Shown one piece after another: positions 13,215 to 22,800 of a DNA stretch of 22,906 nucleotides. Origin of the DNA: an uncultured Clostridium sp. (GTDB taxonomy: Bacteria > Bacillota > Clostridia > Clostridiales > Clostridiaceae). How positions within the stretch are numbered: the first letter of the stretch is position 1; the number at the start of each line of letters is the position of its first letter. The stretch lies in NCBI RefSeq assembly GCF_937920395.1, contig NZ_CALEVF010000189.1:1-22906 (forward strand), written 5' to 3'. The notes under the pieces were generated by a model, which worked only from the letters and a program-made list of their open reading frames with translations, was not told where the DNA came from and did no database searches. Both the position numbers and the translations under genes were made by a program.

Positions 13215-13273
13215 TAAATTTTGATTAATAGAACAAATAGTTTAATTTTATAACCACAAAACAAAACAGACAA

Positions 13274-13507
13274 ATGAAAAACAGACATGAATTGGCTGAA
13301 GAGGCTTCATTAATTTTCCTAAAAGGAACGGAAGATAAGTTAATTACCCTAAAAGACAGAATAAAAAGGCTTTTAGGAGATGAAACTTGGAAACAAAATT
13401 TAACTTATAATAATGAATTAGCTATAGAAGCGGGATATGTATATGCCGATAAATTTATTGAAATTCAAGGACAAAAAATAAAAACAGAAAATGAGCAAAA
13501 CAAGTAG
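13274..13507 (+). CDS. small hypothetical protein (77 aa)
   Basis: MKNRHELAEEASLIFLKGTEDKL... is helical and charged, with KLITLKDRIKRLLGDE, then a second helix ELAIEAGYVYADKFIEIQ and a Lys/Glu tail. A 59-bp AT-rich gap precedes it; I see no copy of the GTAAC element there. Its stop overlaps the following tiny frame. I do not recognise it. Confidence 0.66.
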   Translation: MKNRHELAEEASLIFLKGTEDKLITLKDRIKRLLGDETWKQNLTYNNELAIEAGYVYADKFIEIQGQKIKTENEQNK

Positions 13508-13610
13508 AGTAACTGTCAAAATTAACTGCCTAAAGGCGTGGATGACAGAAAACAAAATCCCTAAAGTAAAACTAACCTTAACACAGCCAACAACCTATGG
13601 AAAACATTAA
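13491..13610 (+). CDS. possible tiny protein (39 aa)
   Basis: ATG 13491 opens 39 codons (MSKTSRVTVKINCLKAWMT..., ending QPTTYGKH) that overlap the previous gene by 17 bp and the next gene by 14 bp. It fills the 89-bp gap between them and is basic. The coupled layout is like that of other small genes here, but the size makes it a weak call. Confidence 0.4.
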   Translation: MSKTSRVTVKINCLKAWMTENKIPKVKLTLTQPTTYGKH

Positions 13611-14130
13611 TCAAGAAGTAATTGAATTATTAAAAAACTCACCAGTACCTAAAGGATTTGAGAAAAACAACATAGGTATTATACCATTAGGTAAATCAGT
13701 ATTATTGAAAAGAATAAAAAAAGGAGAAGAGAAGTTGTCTAGTGGGATAATTATAGCAGTAGGTAATTTAACCGCTGATTATGTAGCTAGAGTTGTTGCG
13801 ATTGGGCCTGGAGTTGATAATGGATTAAAGGTAGGGTTAAAGGTTATTTATAATGAAATGGCTAATATGGAGTCTTATATTAACGGAGAAACTTACATTA
13901 AGATACATCAAGATTCTTGTTATTATGTTCTATTAGATGAGCAAATAAATGTAAAAGTTGCTCCTAAGTCTTTAGAGCAAATTAGAGTAGAAGAGAAAAT
14001 AAAAAAACAAGACGCTACTTTAAAGCGTGTAGAGGCTAAACAGAAGAACGATGAAGATGCTTATACCGAGAAGTTAAAATCAAGGAAAAAGACAACTTTC
14101 GCAGTTACTAAATCTTCTAAAAAGAAATAG
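13597..14130 (+). CDS. groES: GroES-like co-chaperonin with Lys-rich tail
   Basis: A 177-residue protein. Residues about 26-116 match the GroES (cpn10) fold: IGIIPLGKSVLLKRIKKGEE at the start, the mobile loop with SSGIII (48-53) that in GroES docks on GroEL, VARVVAIGPG, KVGLKVIYNE and INGETYIKIHQDSCYYVLLDE. About 25 residues precede the fold, and about 55 follow it, forming a basic coiled tail (KIKKQDATLKRVEAKQK, ending SSKKK). No GroEL is in the window, so it would act with the host chaperonin, as T4 gp31 does for the capsid protein; that role is inferred. It is in the P5 operon, early in position. Confidence 0.87.
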   Translation: MENINQEVIELLKNSPVPKGFEKNNIGIIPLGKSVLLKRIKKGEEKLSSGIIIAVGNLTADYVARVVAIGPGVDNGLKVGLKVIYNEMANMESYINGETYIKIHQDSCYYVLLDEQINVKVAPKSLEQIRVEEKIKKQDATLKRVEAKQKNDEDAYTEKLKSRKKTTFAVTKSSKKK

Positions 14131-14133
14131 AAT

Positions 14134-14529
14134 ATGCAGAGAGTTACCGCTGAAGAATTAGCTTTATCACTAAATTGTCATAATTTAGAAGAAGGGTTTA
14201 CTAAATACGTTATTAACTTAGCCAGGAATAGTAATCTAGTCATTGTTTCTGCAATAGGAGATGATACAATAGTCTTCAGCGGTGCTTTAAAAGATGAATT
14301 TGATTTGCTTCACGGCGGACAAATATTTTTAGATAAAGAAGACAATGAATGTATATCTTATACTCGTCAAAATGTAGATAAAACTCGCAAGAAGATAGAA
14401 GTATTATGGGACAAACATAGTTATTGTAAATGGAAGTTTATTACACTTATAAAGCATTCTACATATAATTTAAACAGGGGCGGTAAAGGATTTTGTAAAG
14501 GATTTATATTTAGCTTAGATAGTATTTAA
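14134..14529 (+). CDS. phage hypothetical protein (131 aa)
   Basis: Residues about 38-60 (VSAIGDDTIVFSGALKDEFD, then LLHGGQIFL) and the C-terminal block (WKFITLIKHSTYNL, then GKGFCKGFIFSLDSI) make up a pattern seen in many phage proteins with an IPHxTFxIxExGExYCKGIVFxLxEL ending; the function is unknown to me. It begins 4 bp after the GroES-like gene. No membrane segment. Confidence 0.7.
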   Translation: MQRVTAEELALSLNCHNLEEGFTKYVINLARNSNLVIVSAIGDDTIVFSGALKDEFDLLHGGQIFLDKEDNECISYTRQNVDKTRKKIEVLWDKHSYCKWKFITLIKHSTYNLNRGGKGFCKGFIFSLDSI

Positions 14530-14554
14530 AAGATTAATTTAATAAATAAAAAAA

Positions 14555-14983
14555 ATGGAAAATAATAAAGAAAAAGTATTTCTTGATACATTATTAGAGA
14601 AAATAAATGAAATGGCGCATAATCAAAATATGTTTCCTGCAAATCATGATTATGCTTCTAAGGGTAAATTAGAGATTGAAAAATTAGAAGGAATGGAAGG
14701 CGATAAAGACGATATACAATTTGTTATAAAATATAAAAATGGCACTTTTGAAAGAAATATTTTCAATCCAATAACTACTATTAAAAATGATTTAAGTGAA
14801 GAATATCTTGAAGCTATTTACGCACAACTATCAGCATATTTGATCTATTTATCTATGTATAATATAGGATCTGTTAAAGATGAATGTCCAACAATATCTG
14901 ATTTAATAATAAATGGTGAAAACTGGAAAGAAAAAGTATTATATTTAAAAGAAAAAGGAATATTCGTGAATTACAGAAATTAA
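14555..14983 (+). CDS. hypothetical protein (142 aa)
   Basis: A 142-residue acidic protein (MENNKEKVFLDTLLEKINEM...). The first half is helical then beta (DDIQFVIKYKNGTFERNIF), the second half is helical with an aliphatic segment (EAIYAQLSAYLIYLSMYNIG, residues about 88-108) that could be buried rather than membrane. It is the last + strand gene; the convergent intergenic region follows. I do not recognise it. Confidence 0.7.
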   Translation: MENNKEKVFLDTLLEKINEMAHNQNMFPANHDYASKGKLEIEKLEGMEGDKDDIQFVIKYKNGTFERNIFNPITTIKNDLSEEYLEAIYAQLSAYLIYLSMYNIGSVKDECPTISDLIINGENWKEKVLYLKEKGIFVNYRN

Positions 14984-14990
14984 AAAAAAT

Positions 14991-15007
14991 TGCCCCTCGC
15001 GCAGGGA
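14991..15007 (-). terminator. short hairpin and T run, - strand terminator-like
   Basis: Read on the - strand, CCCT-GCGCG-AGGG (15006-14994) is followed after four bases (GCAA) by seven T (14990 downwards, complement of the A run at 14984-14989). Only four stem pairs are present, so it is weak. It would end transcription of the virion block before it enters the replication block. Confidence 0.4.
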
Positions 15008-15022
15008 TCGTAACAATAGAAG

Positions 15023-15063
15023 GCTTATTGGTTTTGTTTTTTCATCATTATTTTCCCAATAGC
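15023..15063. other. long-loop hairpin in convergent intergenic region
   Basis: GCTTATTGG at 15023-15031 pairs with CCAATAGC at 15056-15063 with one bulged T, closing a T-rich 24-nt loop (TTTTGTTTTTTCATC...). A second small inverted repeat, CCGA-N8-TCGG, lies at 15075-15090, and ATCGTAA occurs twice (15007-15013 and 15079-15085). The purpose is not clear. Confidence 0.45.
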
Positions 15064-15095
15064 ATACTAACTATCCGAATCGTAAGTCGGTAATT

Positions 15096-15122
15096 AACCC
15101 TCCTTAAACAAGAGGGTTTTTT
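15096..15122 (+). terminator. intrinsic terminator of the + strand block
   Basis: AACCCTC (15096-15102) pairs with GAGGGTT (15112-15118) across a nine-base loop and runs directly into TTTTTT (15117-15122). This is a typical Rho-independent terminator for transcripts reading rightwards. It ends where the convergent - strand gene begins its stop codon (15121-15123). Confidence 0.82.
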
Positions 15123-15753
15123 ATTGGAGTAAACCATTAAGAACTTCGTAAAGTTTAGGTAAATCTGAATCTTTCCAACAGTTATAAACTACAGAATCGG
15201 CAGTACCACACACTCCGTTAATTGCTGGAGATGAAGATGCGAATATTTCAGTTAATACATCTATGGGAGAAACTTGAAATGAGATAGATAATATAGTTGT
15301 TGTACATGGAGTATTAATTGTCCAAAATCCAATAACAGAAGGGTTAAATATATTAGAACCAGTTTCACTTCCTTGATGGTATTTAAATGATAATCCTGAG
15401 TTGTTTAATAAATTCAATAAGATTGTTTGAGTTCCTTGATTAGCAGGTAATTTATATGAGCTTACAGCTAACCCATTCAAGTATAAATGAAAAACATATC
15501 CTACAAGAGAAGTAGCTGTTGAATTAAGTAATGTAGATTTAAAAGTAACTGGAGTAATAGTTACATTTGTTTTTTCAGAGAAATCATAACAGTCTAATCT
15601 ATTGATTAATTTAGAAGCTAAATATAGCTTACGCGCACAACATTCGCCTATATCTTCACCGTAAGACATCTTTTTAGATATTAAATCTAATGACTTAACA
15701 TAAGAACACTTCGCGTTTAAAAGTGTTATTCTGTGGTTTTCTTTAAGGTCCAT
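15121..15753 (-). CDS. Cys-containing virion-type protein (210 aa)
   Basis: Last gene of the - strand block; its ATG overlaps the TAA of the gene before it (TAATG). The N-terminal helical part (residues 1-57) contains YGEDIGECCARKLYLASKLI, then NRLDCYDF, with a Cys-Cys-x-x-K-L-x-x-x pattern recurring in tail and appendage proteins of Bacteroidota phages as I recall them. The rest is Ser/Thr/Asn-rich beta (TPVTFKSTLLNSTATSLVGY, SFQVSPIDVLTE) and ends GVCGTADSVVYNCWKDSDLP. It has no signal peptide. The adjacent collagen-like protein and the giant gene suggest a virion component. The exact role is not known. Confidence 0.72.
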   Translation of the reverse strand: MDLKENHRITLLNAKCSYVKSLDLISKKMSYGEDIGECCARKLYLASKLINRLDCYDFSEKTNVTITPVTFKSTLLNSTATSLVGYVFHLYLNGLAVSSYKLPANQGTQTILLNLLNNSGLSFKYHQGSETGSNIFNPSVIGFWTINTPCTTTILSISFQVSPIDVLTEIFASSSPAINGVCGTADSVVYNCWKDSDLPKLYEVLNGLLQ

Positions 15754-16178
15754 TAGTTATATACTCTTATTTCTATAGGTGTATTAAGTAAAAAAGAATT
15801 TGTTAATACAGAAGTATCTGTCCTGTAAGTTTGGAATATTATATTAGTCCCATTCCATGAACCTGAATCAAACATTACTGCGCCAGATTTGGCTGTATTT
15901 TTAATCTCTAGTGGGCCAAACAAAACAAATGTTTTATTATTAGGAAATAATCCTCCTGGAGACGTTATAGTGTATACGCCTACCGAGTTATATGAAAATG
16001 TAGGAATTTCGCCTAAAGTATTCATTAATATACTTACTGTTGGAGCCGAAGTTCCAATTTGAGAAATAAAAGCAGCATATACTCTATATCCTAAAGCTGA
16101 TACAGAACTTGAATCACCTTTTTCTCCTTTTGTTGTTGTAGATATATTACATCCACATTTACCTTTACATTTACACAT
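15753..16178 (-). CDS. short collagen-like, Cys-rich virion-type protein (141 aa)
   Basis: I take ATG 16178 (MCKCKGKCGCN) because it follows the preceding TAA by one base; a GTG start at 16205 in the same frame would overlap that gene and gives a less sensible N-terminus. The Cys-Lys cluster is followed by TTTKGEKGDS, a single collagen-type Gly-x-x patch, and then by a beta-rich domain with YRVYAAFISQIGTSAPTVSIL, GVYTITSPGG and TFVLFGP. That domain, with its Tyr-x-Tyr/Ala-leading strand and SAPT, is common in Bacteroidota phage tail and appendage proteins. Probably a surface fibre or appendage part; the receptor is not inferred. Confidence 0.76.
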   Translation of the reverse strand: MCKCKGKCGCNISTTTKGEKGDSSSVSALGYRVYAAFISQIGTSAPTVSILMNTLGEIPTFSYNSVGVYTITSPGGLFPNNKTFVLFGPLEIKNTAKSGAVMFDSGSWNGTNIIFQTYRTDTSVLTNSFLLNTPIEIRVYN

Positions 16179-16179
16179 A

Positions 16180-16848
16180 TTAACAGTCTTTACATTTATT
16201 ATCACATATTTCTTTAGCCTTAGTTATAAAACTATTAGCTTTATCATCCATTCCTACATTCATAGCGTAATTTGAGCCATTAAGGAATATTTCTTGTTTA
16301 ATTATATCTAATATGGCTTTATCTGAACACGAACAACCCATATCTAAGTCTAAATAATTTTTACTAGTACAACATTCTACGGTACAGGTAGATATAAATC
16401 CATCAGAAGTAGTATAGCTAAACGATGTGCCTCCGCTTAATCCACTAATAGTATAATCCCATTTATATAATCCATCTACTACGGTAGGTATTTTAACCGC
16501 ATAATCTAATGCTATATTCAAATTTACTAAAGGAAATACTAAGGAAACTAATTTAGAATAAATATTATGCACCACTAAGTTTAAATCAGTTAAAGTACAT
16601 GCAGTAATAACTCCATTAACTACAGTAAAATTAAATAAGATAGGAGTAGTCATTTGAGGATAATATACGTTTAATGCAGCAGAAGTAACATCATTTAAAG
16701 CTATTCCTCCAGTTAATCCGTAACCGTTTATATTATAATCATCCACGCATACAGATACTAAAAATCCTGTAGTATCAGAGAAGTTTAATTCTGTACAGCC
16801 GTTTTCTACACAAACATCTCCAGATAAATTTATTCTTACAAGTGCCAT
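16180..16848 (-). CDS. Cys-rich beta-structured virion-type protein (222 aa)
   Basis: Residues 1-140 are beta-rich and largely without charged patches (NLSGDVCVENGCTELNF, GFLVSVCVDD, PILFNFTVVNGVITACTL). Residues 150-222 are Cys-rich: CTVECCTSKNYLDLDMGCSC and, at the C-terminus, EICDNKCKDC. The Cys-Cys-x(n)-Leu-x-Cys-x-Cys pattern resembles Cys-rich phage proteins from Bacteroidota genomes. The next gene has a Cys-Lys cluster too, so the two may bind metal or cross-link in the virion. It begins 32 bp after the stop of the giant gene. The function is not known. Confidence 0.74.
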   Translation of the reverse strand: MALVRINLSGDVCVENGCTELNFSDTTGFLVSVCVDDYNINGYGLTGGIALNDVTSAALNVYYPQMTTPILFNFTVVNGVITACTLTDLNLVVHNIYSKLVSLVFPLVNLNIALDYAVKIPTVVDGLYKWDYTISGLSGGTSFSYTTSDGFISTCTVECCTSKNYLDLDMGCSCSDKAILDIIKQEIFLNGSNYAMNVGMDDKANSFITKAKEICDNKCKDC

Positions 16849-16879
16849 TTAATTTAATTTTATAGTGTAAATGTATAAA

Positions 16880-19800
16880 TTATTCTATTAAGTTTTCAGC
16901 AAAGGTTATAGCTTTATTAGCTGGGATAATTCTTTTAGTTTTTTGCCAAGCATCTTCCTCAAATCCAACAAGTGCAGAAAAAGCATTAATAAAGTCTTTA
17001 ATCTTACCTAAAACAGCCGCAGGATTAGAAACCATATATTTATCTTGCTCTAAATCAAATATAAATAACACTTGACTTAATGCGCTATCCCAATTTAAAC
17101 CTCCTTTTTTCTTTTCATCATCATCATCTCCATCGTGCTTAAGAGCTAATAAAGCTCCTATTGTAGCCATTCCTTTTAAATTAGTAACAAAAGCAGGGTT
17201 AGTTATAGCTTTTTTAATATCACCTTTCTTTAAATCAGCATACATTTCTTTAACTCCTACTCTTAACATCTTAGTATAAGAACCTTCTTTCTCTACTCCA
17301 TAAGCATTAATATACTTTGCAGAGAATCTTTCTTTAAACCAATCTGGAATCCAAACTTTAAATTGAAATAAAGCTTTACCAAATTCTCCACGCATAATAT
17401 TACGACGATCCTCATCAGGATATTTACCCTGGATGTCAGTAACTCTGTTTTTAATTTGAGTCATTTTAGATTTTAAAGCATCCTCATCTACTCCTTTTTT
17501 TACAGTTAATACATTGTTACCATACTTGTCTTTAGTAAATTCAAAGCTATCAAACTCTTCTTGACTAAGTAATCCTAATCCTAAAGAACCTTGTATTTGA
17601 TATTCGCCTACTTGAGTTCCAAATGTAGCTAACTTAGCAAATATACCATTAGCTTTAATTACAGGATGCGAGTCAAAGTCTTGATTAACTAAATTGTATT
17701 TTTTAATAATACCCAAGGCATAATCATTAACAACACCTACTTGTTTTCTACTTCCTTTACCTCCAAATAGTCTAGCATTACCTCTAGCTAATATCTCTGC
17801 ATTTTCTGCTCTCCAGTTGTTATAATTACCCATAAATACGTTAATTAAATTGGCTGGCACGTTAAACCACATAGTTGTACTCGCTACTAGCTTTCTTAAA
17901 GATTTAACCGCCGCATCAATAACAGGATCATTTACATGTGGTTCTTTAAATATATGTAAAGCTTTCCAATCATTAATCCACTTAGATACATTCTTTTTAG
18001 GAATATATCCTTCTTCCATATAACCATTCTTATTAAGATACTCTACTGCTTCCACTAACGGCATAATTTTACTAATATGCTTAACATGAGCTGACTCATC
18101 TATAAATTGATTCATAGCTTTATAAAAGTCTTTTGAGTACCCTCTATCTTTAGCTCTTGGTTTGTCGAACTTACTTACTAATTGTCCTTTCTCGTTTAAT
18201 GAATACTCAGCATTTCCTTTTAATTCTAAAGGATTATCTTTTTCATCTATGTTTTGACCTTTCTTTAATTGGTATCTGGCTTTAATATTAGCTACAAGTA
18301 AATCAAATAAGGCTTTTGCCATACTTTGAATACTTTTTTTGTCGGCGCCAGCTATAATTTCTTTTTCTATTTCAGAATAAGACATTACTTTACCATTGTG
18401 TATAATTCTAACTCTACCTAAATTAGTTGCTCCTCCGCCTAAATAATAACTAAACGCAGGAATTAAACCTTCAGATTTGTAAGCCTCTCTAAAGTTCTTA
18501 TCCACTCTAATGGCGCCCATCTTAACATTCTCAAAATCATTTTCAGACATAGACTCTCTATACCCCGCAACTGTTTCTCTATGGAAGTCTAAGTAGTCAA
18601 TTTTAGCCTTAGATAAGCCTTTAGCCTTTGCTTCATCTATAGTTAAGTAATTACCGTCTTCATTAACCATCCACTCAAAATACTTACTTGAGTCTGAACT
18701 AAATCTATTGACTTCTTTTCCCGTAATACCTAATCTTTTATTCTCTTCTTGGATTACTTTTAATCCTAGTTTTTTGTGAGTATCTTTTAACGAATTAGCT
18801 TCACTTAATTTTTCAATAATAGCTTTACCGTATGCTAAACTTACCGCTTGCATATCAGCATTCTTTTCAGAGAAGTGAGAATGGTGCAATATCTTACCCT
18901 GTAATGGACTAATATCACTTGTCTTAGCTAAAGCTTCAATTACTCCCTCTTTACCTTTAGAAATCTCCTGTTGTTTAACAGTAACTTTATGTCCAAGTCT
19001 TTGATAAGCTCTTTCTTTTACTGATTTAGCAGCTTTATCATTAAACGAAAATAACTTAGTAATTAAATCATTTAATTCTTCATAAGTATAAGAATCTAAG
19101 TCTTTATCCTTTAATATTTCTTGTACTGCACTGAAATCTTTTTTATATTTTTTATATTCTAAATATTTTTTTGCTTTAATGGCAAATTGCTTACTAGCTT
19201 CTTTTAAATCTAATGTAGCTTTTTCATGCTCTTCTAAAGTGCCATTTACTAAAGCGTCTTGCTCTGCGCTTTCAGCTTCTTTATACTCAACACTAGCCTC
19301 TTGATATTTATCAAATTCTTTCTGAGCATTAAAACCTTCTTCCGAAGCATATTGTTCTAGGCTAAGTGGGCGTGGGCCAATAGGATTCTTCTTTTTAATT
19401 CCTTTACTAAGCTGTTCTTTGCCAGTCTCAGTACCTTTTAATCCTTTAGTTCCAACGCCACTTATTATTTGTTTTGCAAGGCTTTTAGCTATGTTCTTTT
19501 CTATGCCTAATTTACGTTTAAACCAATCGAATATATAGTCTAAGTATTGTTTAAACTTACTCTTATCATTTACGTTATCAAATATGTCTGCGCCTTCTCT
19601 ACCGATTGCCTCAGCTAATACTTCTTTGTCTAATTCTTTCTCGCTTAATTCAGGATAACTCAATTTAGTTTCTTTGTATAACGGAGTGTTTCTAAGTTGT
19701 TTAATAGCCGCCTGTATTACTTTATTATCATAACCCATAGCATCAATTAAAACGTGTCCTGCTTCGTGAATAGGAGTGTCTAATCCTGCGTAATTAGGAT

Positions 19801-22800
19801 TTAAGTAAATGTTTTTTCCATCTGCGGATACCTTACCTGCAACTGTAGATTGACTTTTATCAAACTTATCAGCATTAACCTCTACATTAATTCCTTTAAA
19901 TGCTTTTGTAATAGCCTCTACTACTTTAGTAATATCGCCTTTACGTTGTGATACTTTTTGAAATGGTTCGTTTTCTGATTCATTAGTAATAATATCAGTT
20001 CCTTCTTCCCATTTATCTTTCTCTGCAAGCGTTGTTAATTCTTCGTCAGTTTTGCCTTCTAAATAATCAATAGCTATATCTAATTTATAACCTAACTCTT
20101 CATTTAATTTATCATAAGCCTCTATAACAACTTGCTCTGCTTCACTTGGAGCTAATCTTTCTTTTTCCCCTATTGCTTTGACTCCTCCAATTTTGATTGG
20201 CTCTTTATGTGGTTTATTGTTTTTTCCATCAGCTTCTTTAACACTTCCGTCGGTAAGTTTCTCTCCGTTATTGGCACTTTCTTGTTTTCCATTTTCTTTT
20301 GGTTTTACTTCTTGTTTATTAATAATATCTAATGCTTTCTCAGGCTTCATGTTATCAATATTAGCCTTACTAAACCCTAAATCGTGTAATTGTTGTCTTA
20401 CCGCCTTTGTAATAGTTAAAGGAACGGATGCTTTTTGTTCTTTTACCTTAACCTTACCTTCATCTACTATCTTCTCTGTAGCTATTTTAGCTTTTTCTGT
20501 AGGAGTTTTAGGTATAATAGGAACTATTGGAGTGTTTCTTAAACGCTCAACTTCTTCCGGTAGTAATGGATCCTCATGTTGTGATTTAATGTCTTCTAAT
20601 TCTCCTTTTATTTGGTTATAGGAATATAATGGATTACGGCGTTTATCTTCTGCATTTTTAGCTCCAGTATGTGTTTCTTTAACATAAGCTAAAAACTTAC
20701 CACTACTTTTTTGATATATCTTAATTACTCTTTTTCTTACTATTTTACCATTAACTTCTTCTGGAGCTAATTCAACCACCTTAACACCTACAGGCTCATT
20801 AGCTATATCACCTTTAAGCCTTTCTGTATGTAAATGTCCGCTTAATCCGCTTTTATCTATAATTCTAGAAGATGCTATTTTTAATATTTTACCATCTTCA
20901 AGTTTAACTCTAATGGTTCTGTTTTTCTTTCCGTTATATTCGTATTGATGTAAATATAATTGCCCATTAACTTCGTGATTAGGTTGTTCCCATATCTCTT
21001 TTCTAGCTAATTTATGTATAAGCCTATCATCTGTTTTTGAATGATTAAATTCTTCAGCAGGCACTTCTTTGTAAGTTCTTTTATCTGTAATATAAGCTTT
21101 TTCAGGCTTTTTTTCGACCTTTGGTTCTATTGGGAAATCTTCATTTGGAGATGAAGCATCTTTCTGTTTCAACTTTGAGTTACTTTTCTCTTTTTCTTTA
21201 ATAAATTCAGCTCTTTTAGTTCCAATATAATCAATTAAATCAGGAGTAGTTTGATTAGCGTTATCCATTTGATTTAAAACAGCATCAAGTTCTCTTTCAC
21301 TAACAGAACTATCAATTAAATCTTGCCATCTACCTTCCGTGGCTAGCTTATGTTTTTCTTTTAAAGGAGATTCTTTTTCTTTTTCTTTAATAAATTCAGC
21401 TCTTTTAGTTCCAATATAATCAATTAAATCAGGAGTAGTTTGATTAGCGTTATCCATTTGATTTAAAACAGCATCAAGTTCTCTTTCACTAACAGAACTA
21501 TCAATTAAATCTTGCCATCTACCTTCCGTGGCTAGCTTATGTTTTTCTTTTAAAGGAGATTCTTTTTCTTTTTCTTTAATAATTCTTTCTTCTTCTTTTT
21601 TAGGAACTATAGGCTCCCCTTTTATTTCTCCGTTACGGATTATATCATTTAATTCTGATTGTAATTCTTTTGCTTGTTTTTGCTTACTCTCAACTTTACT
21701 TCTCGATATAGGGTCTAATTTAGATATTTCATTTTCATTAGTTGGTATCTCAGTTTTAAGCCCTTGTATCTGAAATGATAATTCAAATGCTTTTTTCTCA
21801 TCCACAGAGCTTAAATTAACACCTTTAGTTTCTTCGTGGTATTTCTGATAAGAATCTATTTTAAACACAGCCTGGTCATGTTCTTCTGGCGTAATATCTC
21901 CATTCTTAACGCTTGATGCTAAGTCTGCTTTTAATGCAGATACAGCTTCTCCGCCTTCTTTAACTCTATCATAAGCATTAATAGATTGTCCTTCATGTTT
22001 ATTCTTTAAAATTTGGCTACCAATTGCCATAGGCGCACCGCTAGCTAGTCCTGTAGAAAAACTGTTCAAATAACTACCAAAAGATTTAGCGTCAAGTGCA
22101 TCTGTTCCAAATTTAGCTTTGTCTTCGTCAGACATCTTATCCCATAATTGCTCTCCTGCTTTCTGAGTAAAGTCTTGAGCAGCTTCTTGACCACCTTCTT
22201 GAAAAGCGTCTTTTACAACTTCTTTAACTCCATTCTTAGCTAATTTACCATATCCGATAGATGTTTCTTTTACTAATTTTTTAAATGCTGCTGGCGTTAT
22301 CAAACCAGTTGTGGCATCTTTTTCTATTGAGCTTATTGCTGTTTTAAATAATGCTCTCTTTTCGTTTTGGAAAAACTGAGACATAATTTTAGAATCAATA
22401 CCATACTTAACGTCAAATGCCGCCATAACAGAACCAATAACGGTAGATAATCCTGCCGCATCTCTTGGGTTTAATCCAGCTTCTCTACTCGTATCATATA
22501 CATCTCCAACTTGAGTAGCCCATGAGCCTGTAAATATAGCTGCTTTTTGGGCAACCTTACTTAAATCTAATGCCGTATCTACTCCTTTTAATCCTTGCAT
22601 AAGCCACTTACCTCCTTTTATAAGGGTAGTAACTCCTTTAGTAGCTCCTATAAAAGGAACTATTGATTCGGCTGCCATATTAAAGCTTCCCCACAATGCT
22701 TTAGGACTTAAATCAAATCTATCTTTATCTAATAAATCAGAGAATTTAGTAATGCCTTCTGTATTAAATATTGGAGCATCTAAATCTTTATCTTTCTCAA

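Noticed and set aside
13215..13273. A sixth copy of the GTAAC promoter element
   Set aside because: The gap is AT-rich, but no GTAACYTTW with the 12-bp spacing is present; TTTATAACCAC alone is not enough.
20178..20621. 147-codon + strand frame inside the giant gene
   Set aside because: It is the opposite strand of a long real coding frame, with a Phe/Ser/Leu-rich translation typical of shadows.
21528..21773. 81-codon + strand frame at the tandem repeat edge
   Set aside because: Antisense shadow of the Lys/Glu-rich linker in the giant gene.
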